From positions 14,786,303 to 14,850,302 of the forward strand of contig CM072170.1 of the NCBI GenBank assembly GCA_036850595.1: a stretch of 64,000 bases of DNA. The letters run 5' to 3'. Numbering within the stretch: position 1 is the first letter of the stretch; each line of letters starts with the position of its first letter. The translations under genes were made by a program, and so were the position numbers. Of the stretch, positions 44,715-56,984 are shown in pieces. The DNA comes from Rhyacichthys aspro (lineage: Eukaryota; Chordata; Actinopteri; Gobiiformes; Rhyacichthyidae). Under the pieces are notes generated by a model. The model made no database searches, was not told the origin of the DNA, and saw only the letters and a program-made list of their open reading frames with translations.

Positions 44715-46457
44715 TTGCAAACAGAAACTCCTTACTTTATGAAGAAGAGCTACACACCAAATGCTCTGTAGGATTTTCCTCTTCTCTGGACAGTGCATAT
44801 AAGAAGCTATCTTGTACTCCACTCATCTAAACAACAAATTAAAGTCTACAAAAGTATGGAGGCATTCAATTCTTTATCTTAGTGGTTTGGTCTGTGAACT
44901 CGGTTCTAGGTGCTTTTTTTTTTTGGCGTTTAGCTAGTGTTAAGGGCTACCTCTCAATGTCTTTTAAAGCGTAGTTCTTCAACTTTGTTGGCATGGGCCC
45001 TTTAACAACAACATAACCTAAATTTAATATCGTGCTTTCAAATCTACAAACGATGAGTTACCTTTGATGAAGTGGTCACTACGCACACAGGCATTATCTA
45101 TTTGGCTACTTTCAACAGCAAACAAACATTCATGAGGCATTTTTCCAGTGCTTTTTGGCCAGCCTCTTACATTTTACACTTAAATGGACAATACCGGGGA
45201 ATGGGAGACTCTTGTTGGATTGATAGGTTGAAGCAATGTCCTTCTGAGTCTATCGGAAAACTTTTGCTGTTAGCTTTGGAATGCCAGAACATCAGTAGCC
45301 AATACAGAAAGATAGGACGTGGGCAAAACAATGCTATTTTAAACACTGGAAGTGTCAGGTCTCCAGCTGTGATGTAATCTCCTGCATATGCTAATGGTTT
45401 CCACTTCTAAGGACAGCTCTGGATCAACTGGAGTGAAGCTATTCTATTACGTTTGTAGCATAAAAGAACGCTGGCACAGTATGAGAAAGTATTTGAAAAG
45501 AGTTTTTTGTAGATTGCGTTCAAAGTGCTGGTATCTGGAACAGCCTCCTTGGTATCTGTGAAAATCTTCTGCAGCAGATAAAGGCTTAGGCTGTTAGTCA
45601 TGCCAACTGGTCGCCAACTGTACATGAGCGCGAGGGAAACAAGAGCAGCGCACGAGACGCCAGGAATTAGGATCAGAAAACAGAGCGCCTTTGTATATTT
45701 GCATCTTCTTTCAATTCTTTCTTACCATTTTGTGTTTATTGGTTTTTGCCTTTTGGATTTGACTCTGCTGCCGTTTTCTTTGGTTATGTAACTTTTTAAG
45801 TGCTTTAAAAATGCAATAAAGACTGTCAAAGTCGAGTCCAATCCATTCAGGAAAGGACTGGCTCGGCAACTTGGCTGACCTCACCTGACGGTACACTGAA
45901 AATTTGTATTTCTTTTATTTATTAAGAAAATGTGAAATGTTCTGCACCACTATAAAGCTTTATTAAGGCCATTAGTCAAATCCTTTGGCAGTTCCTTCCT
46001 TTTTTTTTTTCCTGAGTTAAATGGGAATAGATAACGACACCAAAATGACACCAAAGCTGTAGGAGCTAAATGATGAAATATGTTTCAACCTCTGGACATT
46101 CTCCCTTTAAATCTAAATTTAAGGACAAGCTTTGCACAAATGAGACTTAGATAACAGACAGCCGATTGCAATGCCACTTTTCTAAAACAACTGATGCATC
46201 AAATCAGCATGAATTTTGGAAGTTGTGGACAAAAGCTCCCAATCAGAAGCACCACAGCGGTTGATCCGCGATGAGCAACTGCTGGTGTGAAAAAGTGACT
46301 CAGGATACATTCACAAATAATCTGACAGAAGGGAGATGGCAAACGGTGGATACAACCGGAGAAAACTACTGCTATTACTACTACCGCTAAACCAATAACA
46401 TTTGTAACACAAAAAGTCAAATCATATATTAGATAAATAGATGTGTATTATATATCA
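44715..46457. other. Sequence without recognised features
   Basis: The 101-codon frame 45072-45377 and the frames 45407-45625 and 45600-45791 show no domain. No termini were set. Confidence 0.4.
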
Positions 46458-46918
46458 TACTTTGGTCCCTCGTTTATCACAGGGGTTACGTTCTAAGAAT
46501 AACCCGCAATAGGCGAAATCCGCAGAGTAGTCAGCTTTATTTTTTACAATTATTCTATATGTTTTAAGGCTGTAAAACCCCTCACCACACACTTGATACA
46601 CTTTTCTCAGACAGGCATTAACATTTTCTCAGATTTCTCTCTTGTTTAAACACTCTCAAAGTTCAAACCTTAGCATCTTCCTCTGTTTCGTCGACATTGT
46701 GGGTTTTGTCGGGGAGAAAACTTGCAAACATACAGCACTTCAGAGTCACACTGTTAGCGATCGAACATTTATGTACATTTGGCCGAACGCATTCTGTGCT
46801 GTACAGGAGACACGGCACGGAGCCAATCAGGACGCAGAACACAATGTGCAAGTTCTCCCGTAGCCAATCAGGAAGCAGAAACGAAAGGTGAACCGCGTTA
46901 TAGCGAGGGACAACTGTA
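46458..46918 (-). mobile_element. Tigger/pogo-type DNA transposon, copy 3 (inverted)
   Basis: Read on the minus strand, it starts TACAGTTGTCCCTCGCTATA, AACGCGGTTCACCTTTCG at 46918. It ends with a decayed TATCGCGGGTTATT-type block and GATAAACGAGGGACCAAAGTA at 46458. The remnant transposase start (ATGTCGACGAAACAGAGGAA) is kept, but 42 bp found in copy 1 are missing in frame. The element is 461 bp. Several overlapping short frames on both strands lie inside it and mean nothing. Confidence 0.85.
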
Positions 46919-47429
46919 TTTATTTAAACAATTAATACAAAATCTTTACGGAATAAGGTCTTGTCTGATTTGATTTCTCATCCAAACAAAAAGTTAAAAT
47001 TAATTAGTCATCTACTTTTTCAATTCATGGTATTTTCTCCCATGTTAGTTTGAGTGGGCTTTCACACCTGCACTGTTTGTTCTGGACTTTTGGACAGTTC
47101 TCTTCTGTGTTGGGTCCGAATGACGATGTCATGTGTAAACTTGTGTGAAAAGATGTCATTTGAAGATAGTAAAAAATAAAATAAAAATGTGACACAGGCC
47201 TATTTCAAAGAAAACAGCAAAATTTCATCAACTCCATTACTCTTGGCATCTTTTCATGCAGCTAAAATTGTTCATCTATACGTGGAAAAAAATACACAGT
47301 GCATACACAAATCCAAACTTAAAACATACACACAGCTATCTGCCCTCAAGCAAGTGGTGAGCGCCGTTCTCACTTTCAGGAGGATAAACAATGTTAGTGC
47401 GAATGCTAATCTTAGAGTGGCACGCTCAG
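46919..47429. other. Sequence with a possible unclassified repeat
   Basis: GGGCTTTCACACCTGCACTG at about 47057-47076 and the following GGACTTTTGGAC phrase resemble a fish dispersed repeat, without definable ends. Confidence 0.3.
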
Positions 47430-47880
47430 AGCACCTCTTCTGTTAGACGGGTGTAAATAGTATAATTAGCCACGGGAGCAACCACAAATGCCACTTATCT
47501 TGCTAAACGCGCTACATAACCTCATACACATTCCTCCGTCAATCCTTTCCGCCACACGCCAACCTCTCCGTATCAGGAAGCTGTGAGGAATAAAGGGATT
47601 TTGCCAAGAAACAGCCAAGAGATGGAGAAAATGTGGATTTATATTGCATTAACATTTCTTTTTTGCCGGTCGCGGAGGCCTGAAGGTAAAGTCGGGAATT
47701 TCCGAGCGCGCTACTTTCTAGTGTGTCAGAAAGTAGCACAAGGACCAGTGTGCCATTAAAAGTCCAAGCAAGTGCTGCCTCAGGGGTCACCGAGCCAGAT
47801 GTTACCCAGTGATGCAGAGAGGAGCAGCGGGACACGAGTGCAGCCGGTCAGTAATACGCAGCCTCGGGGCTTGGGGCAGT
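47430..47880. promoter_or_regulatory. Candidate conserved non-coding / CpG-richer block
   Basis: Mixed composition with AGTATAATTAGCCACGG, CTTATCTTGCTAAACGCGC, TTGCCGGTCGCGGAGGCC and CCGAGCGCGCTAC. CpG is raised throughout. A 98-codon minus-strand frame (47539-47835) lies here without a known domain. Confidence 0.28.
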
Positions 47881-48029
47881 GGCATTTGGCTCAGGAGAAA
47901 ATACAGGAAACATGGCTAAAGTGAGAAGTTCCATTTGACATATGTGTTAGTGGTGGATGTTGAAGAAATGAGCCAGTGTTTAATCTGAAATGGGAAAATG
48001 GTTGTGGATATATTCAGATAATATTTTGT

Positions 48030-48475
48030 TAATCAATACTGTGTACTTTGACTTTTACTCCACGACATTTTAGAGCAAAAACCTGTACTTTCTACTTCAC
48101 TCCATTTTTACATTGGCTTTACAAGTATAAGTTTGATTTCATTTGTAAATGGTTGTAAATGTGCAACACTTGAAATGTTAAAGTACTACATAAATACTTT
48201 AACTTATGTTGCCATGAGCTACAAGGATATAGTTGTCCAACCAACCTTTGTTCTTCGTAAATTAGATCAATTTTATATTTAGATTAATTTTAAAATCCAA
48301 TCTCAGAGTCAGATACTTTTATTTTAATACTTTAAGTACATTTACAAGCAAGTACTTTGGTGCTTTCACTTAAGTAAGAGTTTTAAAGTGGTACTTTTAC
48401 TTGAGTACTATCCCTTTATCTGTATTTTTACCTAAGTAGAGGATTTGAGTACTTCCTGCTCCACTGGCTATATTA
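48030..48475. repeat. Dispersed repeat with ACTTTTACTTGAGTA phrases
   Basis: The block opens ACTTTGACTTTTACTCCACG and contains ACTTTCTACTTCACTCCATT, TTAAGTACATTTACAAGCAAG, TACTTTTACTTGAGTACTA and ACCTAAGTAGAGGATTTGAG. These 'TACTTTTACTYRAGTA' phrases are typical of a very abundant fish repeat, probably a DNA transposon. I could not set termini or a family name. Confidence 0.6.
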
Positions 48476-50189
48476 GGACAAAGGGACAGATTTACTAAAG
48501 TGATACACCATTACAAAACCCACTTTTGGCACAAAATAACTATTTCCTGATTTACTAAAGGACCAAAGTGTTGTTGTTTTTTTTTGTTGGACACAGACGT
48601 TGTGTTATTGTGTCTGTACGTGTAGGAGTTCTTATTTAACAGCACAAAAACTGGGAAAGACGGTATTTAAATGAGGCTTGTCGCTTTATTTACTAAACTT
48701 TGTGACTTGAAAAGAGAGGCAAACGAAACCGAACTAAAAAATTTTAAAATGAAAACTTGCCTAAGCTCCATCAATCTCACTTGAAAATATGGGGCCTGAA
48801 AAATCATTAAAATAATGATATACTTAAATTAATTCAAGTAAAAAAATATTAATTTCAGTCACAGTATTAGTAAACAACTCTCTCTACCATCGTAAATTAG
48901 TCCCTTCACAAAAATCGCGTAGTATAGTAAATCTGGCCCAAAATATTAACTATTTCTCCACAGTACAGAAATACAAGCGAAAAAAAAAAAAAAAAAAAAT
49001 CAATTTGCAAAGACCATAAAGTATCTAAAAAAGTTTCCTTTCTCTGTTGGACGTCCAGAGGTGACCAACAGCGGGACGTTACCAGGAAAACACTGCAGGA
49101 CACATTAAAATGTTTCCAGCCCTCAGATTTATTTCAGCCCGTACAGCCCTTGCACCTGCCCTCTACCATTCCTTTCTGTATTCCTAAACCGCAGTGACCT
49201 TCTTCCAAAGTTTTAAAGCTCCTTTTTTTGACTGTCAGGACACTTCGTTCTGGCTTTCAGGCTGATAAAAAAGGACCATGTTATGAGAAATGAATACTAA
49301 AAATTGAATTAACTAAAGAACATCCTAGCACTAGAAGTTGTAGGTGAACTGCAGCAGTTTTAACAGGTTTTTTTTCAGGTAGCTGGGTGCTATTAGTATT
49401 ATGGCAACGTGGCCCAAGGGAGCAATAGCACATCCATTGCTCAACACAAATATGGTTTTAAACTGGTGAAGACATGCATGCAAGGCAAACAACAATATAT
49501 ATAAATAAAAAGGCAAAATGTGCATGAGTGGCTGAATTTATGTGAGAAAAATGGCCTTTCAATAAACAAAACAAACAAACAAAACAAAACAACTCTCTCT
49601 ATTCCCTAAACCATGAATTATTACAAATGGCTGCACTTATTGTAGACTAGACAGTGGATTATAAAGTCGACTATATAGTAGACTCATTAAGTAAACAACG
49701 TTATATTTTATTATTTGTATTTTTGTTTATACTTTAATGAATAAAACTGATGGGATTAATGCAGCCTTTTTAGCCTTTTCACTAGTTATAACATTTTATT
49801 ATGTTGCCTTGGAGGTTGAACTTATCTCTGACGTATTTCATTTAAACTTTTACTGATTCATATGATTAACTTATTCATCAAAAAACGTTGGGTGACAAAA
49901 TTATTTCAGACAGCTAAAAAGAAACACTAACCGGTCCAAGGAGTTCATGCGACACAGTTGATCTCACACGTCTATAATACATTTCTATACAAAAATCAAA
50001 ACAGACCACTAAATTAACCATATCCTCTAATACATCATTTTTAGGACTTGTAGTTTGCTGTCAAATGTTCCCATGAGGCATTTGGAATCAGTAACATTTT
50101 TTTTTGCATCTACTATGTCCAGTAAAATGACAAAATTAAAATATTCCTCGATTAGGTAAAAAAATGCAATTATTCTCAAACAAAATAGT
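48476..50189. other. AT-rich sequence without recognised features
   Basis: Poly-A is at 48980-48999 and an AAACAA-rich tract at 49560-49590. No coding signal was seen. Confidence 0.45.
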
Positions 50190-50429
50190 TTTAATGGGTC
50201 AAATGAAAAGCTAAAAAGCCTGTAATTTTGCTTCTTTGTAATTCAAAGTGCCAAAAAGTACATTTAGTAGCGTTTCTTGACCTCTTGGACACAATAATAG
50301 ACTATTTTTGGTTTTTATAATAAAATCTTGCTGCACTAAATGACTCAAAAGAGGCTAAAAATCATTGCAATTGTAGGTACTTTTGACTGAAAGCGTCCCT
50401 GTTTGGACTCCTGAAGGAAGTACACCGTG
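50190..50429 (+). repeat. Unclassified dispersed repeat, copy 1
   Basis: Aligned by eye with 52002-52223 in the same orientation. Shared words in order: ATTTTGCTTCT, AATTCAAAGT, CCAAAAAGTACA, TTTCTTGA, CACAATA, CTGCTGCA/TTGCTGCAC, AAATGACT, GCGTCCCTGTTT and CTCCTGAAGGAAGTACACCG. No termini or coding capacity were recognised. Confidence 0.65.
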
Positions 50430-50690
50430 TTACGGCGCGATCTTCTGATTCATCCCGGGAAACTGGTGAAGAGGTCCTCGTTGCCCTGCGCCTCTCGCTC
50501 GTCTGGTGAGTGGGAGCCGACTCGCTGCTCGCTAACAGTCACCCGGGCTTTGTGAGTCACTGTGTGCGGCGTTTCACCCTCTCCCCTCGTTGCTCAACAC
50601 TCCAGCTGGCTCAAGATCGCTGTTCCTCTTCTGTGGGATCAGTCGGTACCAAACGAGTGGTGCCATGTTTCGGAAAGGTGGGGCACTTGA
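50430..50690. promoter_or_regulatory. CpG-rich block next to repeat copy
   Basis: CpG- and GC-rich sequence with CGCCTCTCGCTCGTCTGGTG, AGTGGGAGCCG and a donor-like TGGTGAGTGGG near 50501-50511. It starts exactly where the similarity between the two repeat copies stops, so it may be extra sequence of that repeat rather than a regulatory element. The plus-strand frame 50510-50707 has no domain. Confidence 0.25.
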
Positions 50691-51228
50691 TAATTATTAT
50701 TCACTGAAGAGCTGTTCTTGTCCAGTGGCAAAGGATTTGTTAATTTAGTATCTTTGTAACTGCATCCATGTCCAATTTTTTAGATGGGCACTTCCGATAT
50801 TGGAAACGTTCATAATTCCTAATCTAATTCTAATCCTGAAGAAGACAGGCAAATGTTATACACTTTCATTTGTACATTTTACAGCCAAGTTTTGCAGTGT
50901 TAAAAATGTCAAGAATTTAGTTTTGTTAGTTTTTCTTGTAAACAATCAACAAACAAAAACATTTGTTTGTGTCTGTCTAATGCAGCCACACCTTTTGAAA
51001 CACAAAAAAGATTTTTCCACAAATATTTTATGATGATATTTGAGATTATGTAAAAATTTTAAGAGAAAACTTTTTTCCGTCACTGTATATTCAACCAAGA
51101 GTCGTATCAGAATCTGCCTGTGTCACCAACAGCGGACTAGTTTCCAGGTTACAGACCTAGCCCGTTGTCCTCGTCATGAGGTATAAATCTGGAGACTCTG
51201 GTTCAAACAGTGGAGCAACAGACACACA
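50691..51228. other. AT-rich sequence without recognised features
   Basis: The frame 50800-51033 is AT-rich and unrecognised. Confidence 0.45.
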
Positions 51229-51390
51229 ACAGGATGGTTGACATACTGAACAACATGGACCATCCCCTGCACTGGGCTTTTGAACAACAGAGAGCCAGTG
51301 GACGACTGAGATCAGTGAGCTCCTTCTTCCCGACTGACATTAACCGTACAATCAGTCAGTTTATGATGAAGTCTGAATCAATTGATTAGC
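51229..51390 (+). pseudogene. Possible LINE ORF2 C-terminal tail fragment
   Basis: The frame reads DILNNMDHPLHWAFEQQRAS, then GRLRSVSSFF, ending FMMKSESID. The spacing of HPLH, the QQRAS and the RLRS words resembles the extreme C-terminus of several fish LINE ORF2 proteins ('xxHPLHxxFxxQRSxxSxRLRS'). About 50 codons are involved, with no RT domain. Tentative. Confidence 0.35.
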
Positions 51391-52001
51391 TTTTTTAATT
51401 CAATTTCTCTTTAGGGATACATAGTTGGATTGAATTGTTTTATAATGACGTACATAACTTTAAATTTGTGACTTTAAAATCCACTTTTTTGGTAGTCAAA
51501 TAAAAGAGATGTACAAAAACACATCCGTATGTTTTTCCTCACTGTTTGACTGAAGACTATTCCGTGTGGAGATAAAGCTATCACTTTCGTTTGATCTCCA
51601 CATTCATACCCCTTCAATAGGATTTAAAAAAGCTCTCACTTTGTATTCAAAAGACAGTTGGAGACTGTGCACCCCGAGCTACTCCAGCACCAAGCCTTTC
51701 ATTTAAAAAGTTCATTTTACTGTTGATAACAGCGCAGTGGTAAATGTTTTGGAACAGATGAAAAGCATTTATGGGAAAGTCTTTTTAAATAGGACAGCTT
51801 AATGTAATGATTGTGTCAACATTTTGGAGTCAACTCTCTTTTGTGCCTTTTCTTATGTCCATTATGGGCTTGATCCTTGAATTTGAGGGTCTCATCTTGA
51901 ATCATTCTTTTAGCACGAAATCACATAAAACAGAATCAAACTTTCTCTAAAACTATGACTTAATGCGATGAGTGCATTTTTTTCCCTTCATGTCAGAATA
52001 A

Positions 52002-52223
52002 TCATATTTAATAGGTCAATTTTGCTTCTGTACAATTCAAAGTACCAAAAAGTACAAAGAGTTTCTTGAGCACAATAGTGGACAATTTTGCCTTTATTCT
52101 AAATGCTTGAAATGATGAATCCTGCTGCACAAAATGACTTCTGAGTGGATAAAAATCACAGCAAATTTGTGTTCTTTCAGATGAGCGTCCCTGTTTTGAA
52201 ACTCCTGAAGGAAGTACACCGTG
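52002..52223 (+). repeat. Unclassified dispersed repeat, copy 2
   Basis: Partner of 50190-50429 at about 1.8 kb, with the same order of shared words and the same right edge GAAGGAAGTACACCGTG. The minus-strand frame 52008-52289 falls inside it and is not called as a gene. Confidence 0.65.
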
Positions 52224-53480
52224 ATTTGCGTCAGCATTTTTATGCTCTAACAACGTGTATCTGCAGCCAGACCATTTCAAACTACACAATTCAATTATTC
52301 CAGAGGTCTCAGGTTTAAAATAGAATAGTGTACAAGATAAAAAAAAAAAAAAAAGAAAAAGTAAAATAACAACTGTAAAATATTAAAAATGCAAACCGAT
52401 AATAAATAGGTGGCATAAAAAAAAAAATTAAAAAAAATGAAGGGTGTAATGACACATGGGGCTTATCTATAGCTATATCTATCTAACACAGCCATAAATT
52501 ACAGTGATTTACGATTAAAATCACATAATACTACAGACACTTGATGGTTATCGTTTTGGACATTTGCATTTTACAGTTTACAGTGCATTTTAAAGTGCCA
52601 AACTCATTTTAAAATCCTAACCCGCTGAATTAAATGTGGCTCTGAATACAGTATCGATAAAAACCACACCACTAATGTGACACAGTGTCTGAGGCATTCA
52701 TGTGGGCCCAGCGTTGTCCTTCATGGATAGCTCCAGACGATCCATATTTCATTTCCTGCAGGGTTATAGGAAGCATCTCCCCGGAGGTTTCCACTTGTCA
52801 AACTGTCACATCTCCGAAGGCTCGCCAGGAGAATGAATTTGTTGATGTTTGCCAAAAGCCACGTATCCTCCTCCTTCTCCCGTTTCTATTTCAATCCCGA
52901 TTCCACTCATTTTTTTCATGACCTCTATCTGGAGACTTAAGTCGCACCAGCTGTGAAAAAAACCAAAGCGGAAAAAGGGCTCTGTGTAGAACTGAGCGGG
53001 GCAACTTCTGAGACTTTGCACCAGATTTGCATCATTTAAGTCTTTTCATGCCGTCTCCTTGAGTTTGGGACGGCATCAAAAACTCTTGGAACTATTCGTC
53101 TGTGTGTTGCGTAATTAAGTTTAGGGCAAAAAGCCTCACTTTGCGAGCAAATCTCAATTATTTTTCAGTCGTATTACTTTTTTCCTAATCACTGTTATAG
53201 CCTTCAGTATTTTCATTTCTTAACATTTCAATTCTGATTCCTGCCCCTTTTTTTAAGTCATTAAAAGAGGAAGTGTCTGGTTGAATGAAAACTGTACAAT
53301 CCTGAGTCTTCAATTACTAATACAGCTTTTAACTAGCTCATGTTTTATCTATCATAGCTTACATTTGATTTCTTATGATGGTTTTGTCATTGCAGATAGA
53401 AAATATATGTAAAAGCAAAGCAATATTAGCCTTTTTAAAATATGAAATCAAGGGATTATGTGCACAGTGGGAGTCAAATG
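52224..53480. other. Sequence without recognised features
   Basis: A-rich tracts lie near 52340-52365 and 52418-52440. The frames at 52685-52921 and 52806-53021 overlap on opposite strands with no domains. Confidence 0.4.
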
Positions 53481-53489
53481 TCAATTGAA

Positions 53490-53636
53490 GTAAATGAAAT
53501 GGAAAAAATGAGTAGGAACAAATAAGCACAAACACCTAATATGTGTCTTCAGTTTAAATGAAAATGTTTGTGTTAATCATATGTTCGAAATAAAGACTTT
53601 CATTCATTCATTCATTCATTCATTCATTCATTCAAA
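53490..53636 (+). mobile_element. L2-like LINE 3' end with (ATTC)n tail
   Basis: GAGTAGGAACAAATAAGCAC is followed by TCATATGTTCGAAATAAAGA and a run of about nine ATTC units (53600-53635). The phrase 'ATGTTCGAAATAAA' plus an ATTC tail is the recognisable 3' terminus of fish L2-type LINEs, where the tetranucleotide tail is thought to be added during target-primed reverse transcription. Only the tail of the element is present. Confidence 0.72.
53600..53635. repeat. (ATTC)n microsatellite, about nine units
   Basis: An uninterrupted CATT/ATTC tetranucleotide run forming the tail of the LINE fragment. Confidence 0.96.
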
Positions 53637-53640
53637 AATT

Positions 53641-55860
53641 AATTCATTATACAGTAGCATCACTTCTTTTTTATTTTCATCCTTTCATCTGATGTGCTCT
53701 TAAAGGTGGCATCAGATTTGCAGTTTGCACAGCGCACTGTTTTTTTATTTTTACATCTTAAAGCCAATACTCTATGTTGGAGTAGAATAATACACTTGAA
53801 CATGTATTTTAGTATTTCAGTGTCAAATTAAAATGTCTAAAATATAAGCACTTAATTAGACTTTTTAGTTCAAACATAAAATACACTTGCACAAATTATG
53901 GTAAATCAATTTGCTGCTGCTCAATTGCATTCATTTTCAAATTTGAAGTGTGTCGTCAAAATTAAAAACGTTACGTAAATTAGTCTGAATGGAATGAATG
54001 TATTTCCAGAATAAATAAAAAATGGATCAATATTACAACATAAATTGCAACAGTTTTAAAGTTGGCTTTTTGAGTTAGAAAATGTATTTATTTCAGATAT
54101 TAAAATTGATTTCTTTATCCTGTTTTATTCCAAATTACAACTGAAACCATTTGATATAACTTGTATTTAATAATTCACCTATTTCTACAATTACATTTTA
54201 GATTTTAAGGTGCTTTATTTTTATTCATGTGGTCAATGTAAACTTTTCATATTCATAGTCCCTTAAGTGATGCACAAATGGCAAAGCAAAATAAACCAAA
54301 AACAAGAAATTTGAGTTTGCAATCTCACAGAAATTATGAGAATATTTGTAGCTTAAAAATGAGGCAATCATGCTGTAACTTTGCGAACAACATTTTTCTC
54401 TGATTCAACTTGAGATGGGCAAATACTTTCAGAATTCCACCAATTACCTCCAGGTTTTCATCTGAAAATACCTGCCCTTTAAAAAGACATTCTGTGTTTG
54501 CCCCTCCAGATGGCTCTGTGTCACAGACCATCTGGTGCCAGATCCCACAGCCCACCTTCAGAGGTCTCTAGATGGACTCCTGATTTTGTCAAACAAGAGT
54601 TATTTTAGAAAAAAGTTGACCTACACAATTATGGCTTGTAGGTGGTTGCAATGTTAAAGCTGATAGATATTTGTCATTCAAACGAAAAAACACAATCGCC
54701 ACACCTCATCCCATAAAAAATAATGAAAAACTGCCTGCTTTTATTTATATTTTACCCTCTTGGGTCCCTGGACATTTTTTTTTTGTGTTTATTTATTTTT
54801 TGGTTTATTAAACTTTTCTTATGCCTAAATAGTAATAGTCACATTTTTTTCAATACTCTTCCACTGCAATGTGATTTCTCATTTTATTTATTTTTTTTTT
54901 TTTTATCATTTACTGGTGCTAAATGTTTCCCAATGGCAACCATGAAAAAAAACAAAACAAAACAAAAAATTTTTTTTTGTGTTGGGGCAATTTATTTAGT
55001 TTTGTTTTTTTTTACATTCCCACCCCCCAAAATATTTTTTCGGGTTTATTTTTATTTCTATGGGTCTCAGGTGGAGCACAAAAAGCGTAGAATGCATAAT
55101 ACTAATACTAATGTGCTGTAACATACAGAAGTTTTGAGCTTATTTTTGCTGTCTTTCTTAGTTAAGCATGAGAACAATATTATCCTTCAATGATCTTCTC
55201 ATGTCATCGTCTCATTAAACACTGCATGAATACATTGCAAATATTTATCCATGTTTCACTTTGCTTCCTTTTTATGTTTTCATGTTTGTTCATGAGCAGA
55301 CGTGGCCAGTGTTGAAATAGACACTTCCTCTGTGAACATTCAGTGTTTACAAAGTAAAACAACAGCCAATGCGGTAATGCCCATTCATTTAAATGAGGAG
55401 CAAACGAGCAGACCCAGATCTATGTACTCCCTAACCTAGAACCTGCTTCACATTGTTATTAGTCGAAATCCTCAATAATAGAGCGTACAAGAGTATTTTT
55501 CAGATCCTATTACAATAAGTTGGCTAATGTCTGTTTTATATGTAAGTATTCAATGTTAATGTCTACATTGACTCCTCCAGGAGCCAAACTGCTCCTCACT
55601 ATTGTTATAGCTTTTTGTCTCCTTTAAACTGGAGTTCATTTTATCCTTCAGACTTGTATGACTATCATCAAGATAACTGCTGCATGGACAACCTCCGGAT
55701 ATCACCACTAAATGACCTCTCATTAAACACACCCTACTCCATACTGTAGGAATAAAACCTTGTAATGGGAAGAGCCTTAAGGGACGAATTTTAAGAGACG
55801 TAATGAACAAAATCCCCCCAAAAGTTTCTCTTTAAACTCCGTATAGTCTTTTAAATGATG
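53641..55860. other. AT-rich sequence with T-rich low complexity
   Basis: Positions 54760-55050 are extremely T-rich, and the 132-codon frame 54723-55121 (phenylalanine/leucine-rich) is a product of that composition. No other feature was seen. Confidence 0.5.
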
Positions 55861-55869
55861 ACTATGAGC

Positions 55870-56260
55870 ACCGAGCTGGTCCCTGGGCGATCATTTATCT
55901 CAGCGCTAAATGTAAATTACAGTTCTCACAGGGCAGTAATGGTGCACTAGTTTATTCATGAGGTTATGATTACACCATTTCTGTCCCTTGAATATTCAGA
56001 TGTGTCAAGTGGATGTGATGATATGGAGCGGAATGTATGCCGGGCGACTGTGTACGATGCATTTTCGATTAGATCACAGCGTCACCCGCCGTCCCGTGAG
56101 TTGCCGTTAAAGTTCATTTCCGATCTGACGCTCTGGAAGCTGTCATAAGGAAGTGCTTCAATATTTCTGTCAGCGATCCTCCCCAATCATTTCCATGACA
56201 CTAAGCGGCGACAGTAACGAGTGGGCTAGTTAAGTGTCACCCCAACAATGCCGTCAATCA
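55870..56260. promoter_or_regulatory. Candidate conserved non-coding block
   Basis: This is a non-repetitive, compositionally balanced segment with GGCGATCATTTATCTCAGCG, GTTTATTCATGAGG, GATGCATTTTCGATTAGATC, CGTCACCCGCCGTCCCGTG and AAGCGGCGACAGTAACGAG. It is long, rich in transcription-factor-like words and CpG, and lacks simple repeats or a coding frame longer than 60 codons. Among the inferred regulatory blocks this is one of the more convincing. Confidence 0.35.
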
Positions 56261-56976
56261 GAGACGTTCGAAAGCGTATGTGAGTTTGTGATGTAAAAAA
56301 GTATCTTGTAAGTCCTTAATCATTGTAGGGATCCTTAATGTAGTAAACGTGGCTTAGCAATTAGTCTTAGCCCACTTTGCAGTACCTTTTTGATATTTAC
56401 TACATTTCGACACCCCATCGTCACCTTCAAGGCACTGTTCGAACATAAAAGGTGAGAAATAATCCCAACTGTGAGCTAGTAACACAGAAGAGACACTGTC
56501 AGATGGCTTACATATAGACTGGAATATAAATCTACGAGGTGTTAATTAAGTGTGTGTATCGAACACGCTAATAACACAAATAGCCTGTGTGATATTCAGT
56601 GTTCATGTTGATTAGCCATCTGCTTTGTTTTTCCTGCTGTCACGTTAAGATAGTACAGATGTCTGCCCATTTTAAGGTTAATAAAGCTTCATCTTTTTGC
56701 TTTCTTGTTCATTTGTGCCTGAAAAAGGTACACTGGCAGGCAAAATGTTGAAAAATTGATCCAAATATTACAGAAAGAAGACGCCAAGAGGCTTAGGAAA
56801 TGGAATTCAAACTTTAACAGTGTATTGATCGGATGGATTGCACCAGAAAAGGTTTTATTTAAACTTGGATTAGTTCGAAACAGTGTTACTTAACCTTTAT
56901 TTAACCAGGTTATTAAGAACATTTTCTTATTTACAAGGATGATCTGGGTATTGGAATAGAAGAAATATTCAAACTG
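56261..56976. other. Sequence without recognised features
   Basis: No coding or repeat signature was recognised. Confidence 0.45.
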
Positions 56977-56984
56977 AGTCAGAC

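Noticed and set aside
44518..44742. Frame with a poly-isoleucine run
   Set aside because: The run is the (ATA)n microsatellite read in one frame.
45072..45377. 101-codon frame
   Set aside because: The product is unrecognised and has no coding bias or splice context that I can see.
54723..55121. 132-codon frame rich in Phe and Leu
   Set aside because: It lies in an extremely T-rich low-complexity tract. The composition alone explains the open frame and the apparent membrane-like segments.
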